From contig CAIJOA010000032.1 in assembly GCA_903822185.1 (NCBI GenBank), positions 1-64,000 on the forward strand: 64,000 bases of DNA, read 5' to 3'. The stretch is from an uncultured Rhodospirillales bacterium. GTDB taxonomy: Bacteria > Pseudomonadota > Alphaproteobacteria > ATCC43930 > CGMCC-115725. The translations under genes were made by a program, and so were the position numbers. Positions 1 through 8,010 of this stretch are shown here, one piece after another; the stretch's first letter is position 1; the number at the start of each line of letters is the position of its first letter. Below the pieces are notes generated by a model, which was given only the letters and a program-made list of their open reading frames with translations, had not been told where the DNA came from and did no database searches.

Positions 1-27
1 CATCCCGAGCGAAGTCGAGGACGCACC
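1..27. repeat. Family A palindromic repeat, partial copy at the window edge
   Basis: This is the right half of a repeat whose other copies carry a ~22-base core reading CCTCGACTTCGCTCGGGATG on one strand. Full copies, two inverted halves around a smaller palindrome, lie at 3573-3675, 12500-12600, 18319-18416 and 23328-23428. The left half would lie outside the window. Confidence 0.75.
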
Positions 28-49
28 TTGTCATCGCCATCCAACAGAA

Positions 50-198
50 CCTTCTCCACCCTTTGGGGGGAGAAGGTGGCGAGCGCCAGCGAGTGGATGA
101 GGTGGGTCGCGAAATGAAAGCGATCGCGCCGTTGAGAGACACCTCACCCTCCCACCGCTTCGCGGCGAGCCCCTCCCTCTCCCCTAAAGCGGGAGGGG
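50..198. repeat. Family E intergenic repeat region with several short hairpins
   Basis: The stretch holds an 8-bp stem (50-57 with 69-76), then the words CACCTCACCCTCCC and CTCTCCCCTAAAGCGGGAG. The same kind of CCCTCACCCTCCCGC / GGGAGAGGGAGGG text recurs at 25765-25890. No credible coding frame covers it. It fits a dispersed non-coding repeat. Confidence 0.5.
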
Positions 199-210
199 CA
201 ACTAAATCGC

Positions 211-281
211 CGTCATTGCGAGCGCCGCGAAGCAATCCAGTCTGTCCACGCACTGATTGCTTCGCTTCGCTCGCAATGACG
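211..281. repeat. Family C inverted repeat, copy 1
   Basis: The arms CGTCATTGCGAGC and GCTCGCAATGACG face each other, with GAAGCAATCCAG and GATTGCTTCGC inside. A second copy is at 44914-44985. Both copies are followed by GAAAATAA and then directly by the stop codon of a minus-strand gene, so both may serve as 3' hairpins. Confidence 0.85.
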
Positions 282-289
282 AAAATAAA

Positions 290-1246
290 TTAGAGATGGC
301 CCTTACTTTTCCAGAAACGCTCCGCCGCCGGATGCAGCGCCACGGTCTGCGGCGTGTCCTCCGCTTCGAGCGCCATGCGTTCGATCGGCAGTGGCCCCTC
401 GCCTTCCCACGGGATGTTCGCCTTGCGCGCGTCGAGGGCGGTACAGATTTCAGTTACCAGCTTGTCGTCGGCCTCGGCATGAACGAAGACGGTCCAGCCG
501 CTGTAATCGATCGTCAGCACATCGGCGGGCAATCCTTGAAAGACTTTCTTCGGCAAGATCGCGCGGCGATAGCCCAGCGCTTCGCACTTCTGCACCGTCG
601 CTTCCGACAGCGACAGAATCTTGATGCCGGACGCCAGCGCATCATCGACCCAGAAGCTCGCCGCTTCGTCGAACACGGCGTCGCATTCACCGGCGATCAG
701 CTTCTCGAACGTGCCGCGCCCGCGCCAAGGCAAAGCCCCGGTCTTTTGCACGCCGCCACCCCAGGCCGCGAGATCGCCACGCGAGAAACCCGCCGCCGCA
801 GCGATGTCGTCGAACATGCCGTGCAGGGTGTGATCCTGCATCCCGCGCATGATGACGTTGAGCTTGGGCTTCTTGCGCGCAATATCCTCGAGGCTGTCGA
901 GGCCCGTCTCGGGCCGCACCGCGAAGACGAATTGATCCCAGGACGGAATGACCGCGATCGCCTTAACCGGCTGCGGCGTCGTGAACTCGCCCTTACCCAA
1001 TACCGCCGCCGACAAGACGGCCGACGGGTTGATGATGCCGAGATCGACCTCACGCGCGACGACGGCGCGAATCCCTTCCGCCGTGCTGGAGCCATAGAGC
1101 GTCACCGGCTTGCCGCCCTTCGCGGGGCGCAGCACGGCCTTCGCCTGGAAATAATCGGGCACGCTTTCCCAGTCGGTGCCGCCGATCATCTCGGAGGCGA
1201 TTTCGAGGACGAGGCGCGAGCGGGTGACGTTCGGATTGGCGACCAT
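290..1246 (-). CDS. TAXI-family solute-binding-like protein, no signal peptide
   Basis: This 318-residue protein resembles the TAXI subfamily of periplasmic binding proteins. Visible features are an IASEMIGGTDW start, a GSSTAEGIRAV segment, and a VDLGIINPSAVL segment like the ligand-binding core of these proteins. A long C-terminal lobe follows. It begins MVANPNVTRS with no hydrophobic leader, so the product may be cytoplasmic or the start may be wrong. It lies two bases downstream of the NMT1-type binding protein ending at 1249, so the two are probably cotranscribed. No TRAP or ABC permease lies nearby. The ligand cannot be told from sequence. Confidence 0.7.
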   Translation of the reverse strand: MVANPNVTRSRLVLEIASEMIGGTDWESVPDYFQAKAVLRPAKGGKPVTLYGSSTAEGIRAVVAREVDLGIINPSAVLSAAVLGKGEFTTPQPVKAIAVIPSWDQFVFAVRPETGLDSLEDIARKKPKLNVIMRGMQDHTLHGMFDDIAAAAGFSRGDLAAWGGGVQKTGALPWRGRGTFEKLIAGECDAVFDEAASFWVDDALASGIKILSLSEATVQKCEALGYRRAILPKKVFQGLPADVLTIDYSGWTVFVHAEADDKLVTEICTALDARKANIPWEGEGPLPIERMALEAEDTPQTVALHPAAERFWKSKGHL

Positions 1247-1248
1247 GA

Positions 1249-2211
1249 TCAGGGCTTCACGGGCAGGAATTGCGTCGTGAACAACGCTTCGTTGCCCGGC
1301 GCCTTGTCGAGCGTGCCCATATCGACGAAGGACCGTTTCAAGGTATCGATCGCCGCCGGGTCGAACGTGCCGTCATCGATGAACATCGGCACTTCGGCAT
1401 CGTAGGTGCGGCGCGCGACGCCGGGCGTTTGATGCAGCGCCTTCTCGGCAATCACCGAGGTCTGTTCCTTGTTCGCTTTCACGAACGCGATCGAGGCGAA
1501 GAACGCCTTGAGGAAGCGTTCGACCTGCGCCGGATTCTTCGCGACGGTTTCCTTCTGCGCGAAGACGACATGCGTCAGAAAATGCGGCGCGTATTTTTCC
1601 ATGCCGGCGATGATGCGCCCGTCTTTCTTTTCTTCGAGCGCGTAGCCGGCCTCGGTCGCCAGCACGACGGCATCGACTTGTTTCGCCTTCATCGCCGCGA
1701 TGCTGGCATCGATCGCGCCCAGCGGCACGGTCTTGATGCCGTCCGGTCCCCAGCCCTCTTGAATCGACATCTGCTTCGCCAACCATTCGCTGAGCGAGCC
1801 GACGGTCGAAACCGCGATCATCTTGCCTTTGAGGTCGCCGACCACCTTGATCGGTGAATCGACATTCACCATCGCCGCGATATTGCGCGGTGCGCCGGCA
1901 AAGGCGGCGACCGCGATGCCCGGCGAGCCTTTCACGGTGAAGGCCATGCCCGGTCCGCTGCCGAGACCGAAATCGATGCTGCCCGCGGTCAGCGCCTGTT
2001 GCACCTTGGCGTCGCCGGCGAGATTGATGATCTCGACGTCCAAACCGTGTTTGGCGAAGATGCCTTGTTCCACACCGACATCGGCGATGATGAAAGCCCA
2101 GGCAGCGCCCTGCGCCTTGCCGAGATGAATCGTATCGGCTGCTTGCGCTGCAGGGATGCCGAGGGCCATAGCAACGGCACAGAGCAGTCCGCGTAATTTC
2201 GATGACGACAT
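1249..2211 (-). CDS. NMT1/SsuA-type ABC transporter substrate-binding protein
   Basis: A periplasmic binding protein of 320 residues for a NitT/TauT-type ABC importer. The start at 2211 is chosen because GGAGGAACG stands just before its ATG and the next ~24 residues form a signal peptide ending AAQAADT. An upstream-extended frame to 2433 has no such support. The mature part begins IHLGKAQGAAWAFIIADV and has the ILAKHGLDVEII-like motif (here IFAKHGLDVEIIN) and QALTAGSIDFGLGSG, typical of this family for nitrate, sulfonate or thiamine-precursor ligands. It leads a two-gene minus-strand unit with the TAXI-like gene. No permease or ATPase gene is present in the window. Confidence 0.85.
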   Translation of the reverse strand: MSSSKLRGLLCAVAMALGIPAAQAADTIHLGKAQGAAWAFIIADVGVEQGIFAKHGLDVEIINLAGDAKVQQALTAGSIDFGLGSGPGMAFTVKGSPGIAVAAFAGAPRNIAAMVNVDSPIKVVGDLKGKMIAVSTVGSLSEWLAKQMSIQEGWGPDGIKTVPLGAIDASIAAMKAKQVDAVVLATEAGYALEEKKDGRIIAGMEKYAPHFLTHVVFAQKETVAKNPAQVERFLKAFFASIAFVKANKEQTSVIAEKALHQTPGVARRTYDAEVPMFIDDGTFDPAAIDTLKRSFVDMGTLDKAPGNEALFTTQFLPVKP

Positions 2212-2319
2212 CGTTCCTCCCCTGGGTCCGCGCCCCCATAACCGTGGGCGTCTGGCTTTTCGTTCTGAACTTCGACAGTATCGTTGACGGTTTGCCCGCG
2301 CAACGAGGAGACAGCCGCC

Positions 2320-2559
2320 ATGAAAGCTTTGTTTCGTATCGTTGGGGTTTGCGCCTTGCTGGCCGGCCTGCTCTTTGCCGGCCAAGGCGCGGGTTATATC
2401 GACTGGCCGGTGCAGAGCTTCATGATCCGCCATAAAGAGTGGATCTATTACGGCTTCATCACCGCCGTCGTTGGGCTCGTCCTGATCCTCGCCGCACCGT
2501 CAAAAGCGCCGCGCACGACCTTGCGCAACGACGATCTCGACCGCCGCCCCCGCCGCTAG
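2320..2559 (+). CDS. Small two-helix membrane protein, unknown function
   Basis: A 79-residue protein starting MKALFRIVGVCALL. The start at 2320 is favoured by GAGGAG about ten bases upstream; the longer frame from 2284 has no ribosome site. Two hydrophobic segments are visible at about residues 4-22 and 42-58, with WPVQSFMIRHKEWIYYG between them and a basic tail rich in Arg. It is divergent from the binding protein at 1249-2211 and convergent with the barrel protein at 2565-3383. I do not recognise the family. Confidence 0.6.
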   Translation: MKALFRIVGVCALLAGLLFAGQGAGYIDWPVQSFMIRHKEWIYYGFITAVVGLVLILAAPSKAPRTTLRNDDLDRRPRR

Positions 2560-2564
2560 GCGAT

Positions 2565-3383
2565 TCAAAAACGTCGCGTTAGCCCGAGATAGCCCTGCCA
2601 GCGTGGCGTCGCGCTGTTGAGGCCGCGATTGATGCCGGCGTCATATTGCACGTTGCCGCTATCCTGAGGTTGCCACGCGACATCGAAATCGACCGAGTAT
2701 TGCCGCACCGTGCCCATCGGATCGCGGTTCTGCGACGTCCACAACTCCGCGCCGAGCGTAACGCCCTGTCCCAGGGCACGGCCCAGACCGACGACACCGG
2801 TCAGACTCACATGCCGGCCTGAATCGCCACCGTTCTTCAAGACATCGACCTCGGGCGTCGCACCCAGCGACCAATCGCCACCCAAATCGAGCGACATCGG
2901 CACAAGCAACCCGCCTTCGACCGCATGATTGCCGATACCGAGCTTCGCCGTCGGTATCTTGATGAACGGATCGAGCGCGATGCCGAACGCACCGGCACCA
3001 TTGCCGAGGACATTATACTTGGTACGCAGGATCAGATCGCCGAAGCCCTGAACCGTCCGGCGCGTGGCCGCGTTTTCGTCGTGGGTCCGAGCCACCGTAT
3101 AAGGCGCGACCGCCGCTTCGATGTCCCAGTTGTCGGTGAGGCCATACTTCACTGTCGTGTTCGCGGTGACATAGGTATCGGTCGTCACGCCCGCCTGCCG
3201 CTGGAACGCGGCATTAAAGAATTCCGTCTCGAGCTGGATATGCCCCGGATCGACGGTGCAAGGCGATGTACCCTTGCCCGGCCGGTCGGGACAGAGATCG
3301 CGCAGATCGCCGGCGCGCGCCGTGGTTGAAAGCGCGGCTGTAATTGCGAGCACGGCGAGGCCGCTCATCGTTTTTAATTTCAT
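2565..3383 (-). CDS. Outer-membrane beta-barrel protein, phenol-pathway MetA-like transporter family
   Basis: This 272-residue protein starts with a clear signal peptide (MKLKTMSGLAVLAITAALS, cleavage near ARAGD). A Cys-containing stretch, LRDLCPDRPGKGTSPCTVDP, follows. The rest alternates polar and apolar residues and ends in LGLTRRF, with the terminal aromatic residue expected of an outer-membrane barrel. The motif GHIQLETEFFN and the phrases WDIEAAVAPY and GFGDLILRTKYN fit the family annotated as putative MetA-pathway of phenol degradation (transporter-like) proteins. The substrate is unknown. Confidence 0.7.
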   Translation of the reverse strand: MKLKTMSGLAVLAITAALSTTARAGDLRDLCPDRPGKGTSPCTVDPGHIQLETEFFNAAFQRQAGVTTDTYVTANTTVKYGLTDNWDIEAAVAPYTVARTHDENAATRRTVQGFGDLILRTKYNVLGNGAGAFGIALDPFIKIPTAKLGIGNHAVEGGLLVPMSLDLGGDWSLGATPEVDVLKNGGDSGRHVSLTGVVGLGRALGQGVTLGAELWTSQNRDPMGTVRQYSVDFDVAWQPQDSGNVQYDAGINRGLNSATPRWQGYLGLTRRF

Positions 3384-3463
3384 CTGAAGTCCCCCACTCC
3401 CTCGTACGTCGAGGGCTTCACTTGAGTCAATGGAGCGATCGCGCGGACTATTTACAAAAAAGG

Positions 3464-3532
3464 TTCACCACGGAGACACGGAGAAGAGGGAGGAAAATTT
3501 CTTCTCCGTGTTCTCTGTGTCTCCGTGGTGAA
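3464..3532. repeat. Family B inverted repeat, copy 1
   Basis: TTCACCACGGAGACACGGAG and its reverse complement enclose a short A/G-rich loop, giving a nearly perfect long hairpin. Other copies are at 18206-18286 and 47925-48014. Here and at 18206 it is followed by a family A element, so B-A forms a composite. This repeat and the next fill most of the gene-free stretch 3384-3749. Confidence 0.85.
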
Positions 3533-3572
3533 TTTTTATTGATCCAAGGCTGAAGCCGGCACAAGCATCGAG

Positions 3573-3675
3573 CGTCCCTCGACTTCGCTCGGGATGAGGA
3601 TGAGGCTCGGGTTGCATTGAATGATGCCACGCACCGCTCTGACCTCATCCGAGCGAAGTCGAGGGAGGCACGCCG
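3573..3675. repeat. Family A inverted repeat, copy 2
   Basis: CGTCCCTCGACTTCGCTCGG at the left and the complementary CCGAGCGAAGTCGAGG at the right flank a centre containing TTGCATTGAATGATGCC. The whole element can fold into one long hairpin with a side palindrome. Confidence 0.8.
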
Positions 3676-3749
3676 CGAGTGCCATCGGTTCCCTATCCCC
3701 GCACCGTCCTCTAGATTGCCGCCCGCATAGAAAAATAAGGGGACTCCCG

Positions 3750-4790
3750 ATGGACGGAATGAATTTATGGGAACGGCGGCAATTTCTGGCGGCGTTGAGC
3801 GCGGCTGGGGCTGCGGCGATGTTGCCGGGCAGTGCGCTCGCGGCCGGCGCTTACAAGCCGCGCCGCATCGACGTGCATCATCACGTTTTGCCGCCCGCCT
3901 ATAACGATTTCGTCGCCAGCGGAAAATCGACGTTCGTCTCGCCGATCGACATATCGAAATGGACACTGCAAAGCGCGATCGACGACATGGCCGCGAACGG
4001 TGTCGAGACCGCGATCGTTTCCGCGCCGGACTTCAACGGCAACCTGCCCGGCGACATCGTCGATGTAATTCGTGCTTGCAACGAGTGGCAGGCGCAGATC
4101 GTGCGCGACAATCCGCGGCGCTTCGGCACGTTCGGCACCCTACCCTTGCCCAATGTCGATGCCTGCTTGAAGGAAGTCACCTACGCCTACGACACGCTGC
4201 ATGTCGATGGCATGCGTGCGCAGCCTTCTTATAACGGCAAATATCTGGGCCATGCCGACTTCGCGCCGATCTGGGATGAGCTGAACAAGCGCAAGGGCAT
4301 CATGTTCGTTCATCCGACCCAGCCGCAATGCTGCGGCCCGGTCATCCCGAACGCGCCGTCGGCAACGCTCGAATTCCCCTACGACACGACCCGCACCATG
4401 ACCGATCTGTTGCTGACTGGGACCTTCACGAAATATCCCGACATCCGTTGGATCTTTTCGCATGGCGGCGGCGTGTTGCCGATGATCGCCGGGCGCATCG
4501 GCAATACCTTGTCACGCGTGCCGCGTTTGCGCGAGCGCGTGCCGAACGGCGCGGAATATGAATTCAAGAAGCTCTATGTCGATACGGCGAGCGCGTTCTA
4601 TCCAGCATCCTTCGCCGGCATGGCGCAACTGTACGGCACCAAGCACATTCTCTTCGGCACCGACATTCCTTATGTGCCGATCAAAGAAGGCGCCGAAGGC
4701 GTCAGCAAATTGAAGGTCGATGCGAAGGCTCGCGCCGATATCGACCGCAACAACGCGCTGGGTCTTTTCCCGCGTTTACAGAAAATCTGA
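3750..4790 (+). CDS. Tat-exported amidohydrolase (amidohydrolase 2 / ACMSD-like)
   Basis: A metal-dependent hydrolase or decarboxylase of 346 residues. The start at 3750 follows AAGGGGA. The N-terminus has ERRQFLAALSAAGAAAML, a twin-arginine export signal, so the enzyme likely works in the periplasm. The mature part opens RRIDVHHHVLPP, the first metal-binding HxH of the family. Later ligands are seen in MFVHPTQ, WIFSHGGGVLP and LFGTDIPY (the conserved Asp). The layout matches amidohydrolase 2 proteins related to 2-amino-3-carboxymuconate semialdehyde decarboxylase. Substrate unknown. It appears monocistronic, with a hairpin at 4838-4899 downstream. Confidence 0.85.
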   Translation: MDGMNLWERRQFLAALSAAGAAAMLPGSALAAGAYKPRRIDVHHHVLPPAYNDFVASGKSTFVSPIDISKWTLQSAIDDMAANGVETAIVSAPDFNGNLPGDIVDVIRACNEWQAQIVRDNPRRFGTFGTLPLPNVDACLKEVTYAYDTLHVDGMRAQPSYNGKYLGHADFAPIWDELNKRKGIMFVHPTQPQCCGPVIPNAPSATLEFPYDTTRTMTDLLLTGTFTKYPDIRWIFSHGGGVLPMIAGRIGNTLSRVPRLRERVPNGAEYEFKKLYVDTASAFYPASFAGMAQLYGTKHILFGTDIPYVPIKEGAEGVSKLKVDAKARADIDRNNALGLFPRLQKI

Positions 4791-4837
4791 CGACCCTGTC
4801 GAAACCGCGACGTTAACCGTCGTGCGGCTTTACACAG

Positions 4838-4899
4838 AGCCGGGCCGATGTTTCCTACCGCTTTGAAAACGTTGGGAAAGAGACGTTGGCCCGGCTTTT
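4838..4899 (+). terminator. Hairpin with T-run between amidohydrolase and PEP-CTERM gene
   Basis: AGCCGGGCC (4838-4846) pairs perfectly with GGCCCGGCT (4888-4896), followed by TTTT. The 41-base loop can fold further. It could be a plain terminator for the gene before it, or a structured leader of the surface-protein gene starting at 4962. I do not recognise a known riboswitch consensus. Confidence 0.5.
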
Positions 4900-4961
4900 G
4901 CGTTTCCATCCTCCAGTAGCACTTAGCGACCTAATTCGGTCCGTCACTCTGGAGGCTCTAG

Positions 4962-6407
4962 ATGCGTATTAATTCGACCATGACTGCCGTCGGTTTGGTT
5001 TTGGCTTTGGCCACCATGGCCAGCGTTCCTGCTTTCGCCGCGAACCTTACCGATGACCAGTCGGCAAGCATCGGCGCCAACGGAACGGACGGCACGCTCG
5101 CCCTTCCGAATGGCGGCCCCGGCGGCACCGTCCCGCCCGCCGTCGCCAGTTCGACCTTTCCAGCCGACACCACCAACGATCCGTCAAACACCGACATCGC
5201 GATCGGCGGCCGCGGCGGCAATGGCGGTAATGGCTTCAACGGCGTGACCGGCGGTAATGCCGGCCAAGGCGGCTTCGGCGGCAACGCCATCGCCATCGCA
5301 GCGACATCCAGCCCCACCCCGACCTCGACCCCAGCAACGGCGATCGCCATCGGCGGCACCGGTGGCAATGCAGGTACAGCCGGCACCGGCGCACCGAACG
5401 GCTTGGGCGCGAACGGCGGTCAAGGCGGTCAGGCCAATGCTTCCGGTTCCTATTTCAATACCAGCGACACGACCGATGTGACGGTTCAATCGACGGCGAT
5501 CGGCGGCGGCGGCGGTATCGGCAGTGGCCTCACCGGCATGGGAGGCACCGGCGGCACCGCACAGGCGACCGGCAACGGCGTTGCTGGTACGGCGAACGTC
5601 ACCGTCAGCGCGACGCAGATCGGCGGCGCCGGTGGCGCGGGCGTTGTGTCACCTGTTTCCGGTCCGGGCGCGGGCGGCAACGGCGCCTTCTCGTTCATGA
5701 ACGCGCAAGTCAACGGCGACACGACCGGCGTCCTCAACCTCGACCAAACTTCGATCGGCGGTAACGGCGGCGATGCCGCTGCGACGGCCGCAGCCGGTGC
5801 CGGCGGCGGCGCGATCTCGAACCTCGGCTTCACCAACAACAACGCCAGCACGATCAACGCCAATCTCGTCGCCGTCGGCGGCAAAGGCGGTAACAGCAAT
5901 GCCGCGCCGGGCATCGGCGGTTTGGCCACAACGAATGCAGGGATCACCGGCGCACATAACGTCAACGTCAACACCACGATGCGCGGCGGCGCAGGTGGCG
6001 ACGCGACCACCGCCCCCGGCGTCGATGGTGTGAGCCTCAACAGTTCGCTGATTGGAAACAGCGCGTTCGGCAGCAGCACCGGCAACGGCACGGTGAATGT
6101 CGCCGCAACGCAGATCGGCGGCCAGGGCGGCAACTCGCCCGTGCAGGCCGGTAATGGCGGTATCTCGTTCCTGTCGAACACCGTCAACGGCGACACGACC
6201 GGCATGTTGTCCCTGGCGCAGATCGCCATCGGCGGCAACGCCGGCGACGTCACCAGCGGCACCGGCACCACCGGGTTCGGCGGTGCCTGCATCTCGAATG
6301 AAGCCGTCACCAACAACAACGCCAACGTTCTCAACCTCGCGTCTATCGCGATCGGCGGCGCGGGCAGCAATGTCCAAGGCATCGGCACCGGCGGTCTCGG
6401 CGGCTAA
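4962..6407 (+). CDS. Giant Gly-rich PEP-CTERM surface protein, N-terminal part cut by in-frame TAA
   Basis: 481 residues, starting at an ATG preceded by GGAGG. A signal peptide is visible (TAVGLVLALATMASVPAFAA). Then come imperfect repeats full of GGxGGN, NTVNGDTTG, LNLDQTSIGGNGG and VNVxxTQIGGxGG phrases. The frame ends at TAA 6405-6407 inside a repeat. The same frame continues without another stop to 8807 and ends in a PEP-CTERM signal. The parallel repeat 483 bases downstream reads GGC GGC TAC where this one reads GGC GGC TAA, so the stop is best explained as a Tyr codon changed by one base. The intact product would be about 1,281 residues, exported and processed by exosortase. Product function is probably a surface or extracellular-matrix component (inference). 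Confidence 0.85.
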   Translation: MRINSTMTAVGLVLALATMASVPAFAANLTDDQSASIGANGTDGTLALPNGGPGGTVPPAVASSTFPADTTNDPSNTDIAIGGRGGNGGNGFNGVTGGNAGQGGFGGNAIAIAATSSPTPTSTPATAIAIGGTGGNAGTAGTGAPNGLGANGGQGGQANASGSYFNTSDTTDVTVQSTAIGGGGGIGSGLTGMGGTGGTAQATGNGVAGTANVTVSATQIGGAGGAGVVSPVSGPGAGGNGAFSFMNAQVNGDTTGVLNLDQTSIGGNGGDAAATAAAGAGGGAISNLGFTNNNASTINANLVAVGGKGGNSNAAPGIGGLATTNAGITGAHNVNVNTTMRGGAGGDATTAPGVDGVSLNSSLIGNSAFGSSTGNGTVNVAATQIGGQGGNSPVQAGNGGISFLSNTVNGDTTGMLSLAQIAIGGNAGDVTSGTGTTGFGGACISNEAVTNNNANVLNLASIAIGGAGSNVQGIGTGGLGG

Positions 6408-8010
6408 GCAAACGCCAACGCCTTCGCGACCGGCGTTCATACCGTCAATGTTTCGTCCGATGCGACCGGCGGTGCCGGCGGCAACACGACGACCGGCCAG
6501 GGCGGCGTCGGCACCACGCTGAACAGCCTTCTCATCGGCTTCAGCGTGAACGGCATCAGCACGGGCAACGGCCCGGTCACGGTCGCCACCATCCAGACCG
6601 GCGGCGCCGGCGGTAACGCGACCTTGGGCGGCAATGGCGGCAACGGCGGTGCCGCGGCGGTCTTCAACACCCTGACGGGCGACACGAGCGATGTGTTGTC
6701 CCTCACCCAGAACGCGGTCGGCGGCAAAGGCGGCGACAGCAATGGCGGCATCGCCGGCATCGGCGGCTTCGCGATTTCCAATCAGGCCTTCACGGATGCC
6801 AATCCGAACACGCTGAACGTCGTCAGCAACGCCCTCGGTGGCGCCGGCGGTAACGGCACCGGCAGCACCACCGGCGGTATCGGCGGCTACGCCGTGACCA
6901 ACACCCAAGCGACCGGATCGCGAACCGTCAATGTCACCGGCAACGCGGTCGGCGGCGCCGGCGGCAACGCAACACTGGGCAACGGCGGCAACGGCACGAC
7001 GCTGAACAGCAGCAGCAATCCCTTCTCCGTCTTCGGCACCAGCACGGGCGGCGGTGACGTCAACGTCACTTCGACCCAGACCGGCGGCGCGGGCGGCGCA
7101 TCGACCTTGGGCGGCAATGGCGGCTTCGGCGGTAACGGCTTCTCGGCCAACACCGTCAACGGTTCGACCACCGGCGCACTGACGCTCAATCAAGCGGCGA
7201 CCGGCGGCCAAGGCGGCGACAGCAAAGGCGGCGTCGCGGGCGTCGGCGGTAGCGGCGTCTCGATCCTCAGCGATGTCGATACGACCGCTTCGACGCTCAC
7301 CGGCAATATCAGCGCCTTCGGCGGCAACGGCGGTAGCGGTCTCGGCAATGGCAGCAACGGCGCCCCCGCCGGCCAAGCCACGGCCATCGCGGACCTGACC
7401 GGCATCAACAAGGTCAACGTCAACAGCCTGGCGGTTGCGGGTTCGGGCGGCAACGCGACCGGCATCGGCACGCAAGCGGGTAACGGCCAGGGCATCACGC
7501 CGCTCAGCAACACCACCACCGGCACGAGCACGGGTAGCGGCACGGTGAAAGTCGCGGCGACGGGTATCGCCGGTAACGGCGGCAACGCCACCAACAGCGC
7601 CTCGGCCGGCATCGGCGGCAACGCCTTCATGGGCAACATCGTCAACGGTTCGACCACCGGCGCACTGGAACTGCGTCAGACCGCGATCGCCGGCAACGGC
7701 GGTAACGGCAATGGCGGATCGGTCGGCATCGGCGGCAACGCCTTCTCCGGCTTGTTCCTCGATCAGACCATTCTTCCGGTCGCGAACCAGGCGAGCAGCC
7801 TTACCGGCATCGTCACGGCCCAGGGCGGCAATGGCGGCAACGGCAGCGGTGTCTCGTCGGGTGCCCAAGCCGGCACGGCCAACGCGATCGTCAATCTGAC
7901 CTCGAACAACGCCACCTTCGCCACCGCCAATGCGATCGGCGGATTGGCAGGCACCGGCGGGACGGCACCGATCGCCGGCGGCATCGCCAACGCCCAAGCC
8001 ACCGGCACGG
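5590..8010 (+). repeat. Protein-coding super-repeats of about 485 bp
   Basis: The phrase STGNGxVxVxxTQxGGxGG recurs with its AGCACGGGC-like codons at about 6073, 6558, 7040 and 7526, and a weaker related phrase (TANVTVSATQIGGAGG) lies near 5600. Spacings of the four clear copies are 485, 482 and 486 bases, about 161 codons. Within each unit the order is TQxGG block, NTVNGxTTG block, GGDSxGG block, TNxxxTG block, LNS block. Confidence 0.8.
6405..6407 (+). other. In-frame TAA interrupting the PEP-CTERM gene
   Basis: The paralogous repeat has TAC (6888-6890) at the equivalent place, so C to A in the third base explains the stop. Confidence 0.8.

Noticed and set aside
5590-8010. CRISPR-like or minisatellite reading of the repeat array
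   Set aside because: The period is ~485 bp, all in frame, with protein-level conservation, and there are no short repeats with unique spacers.
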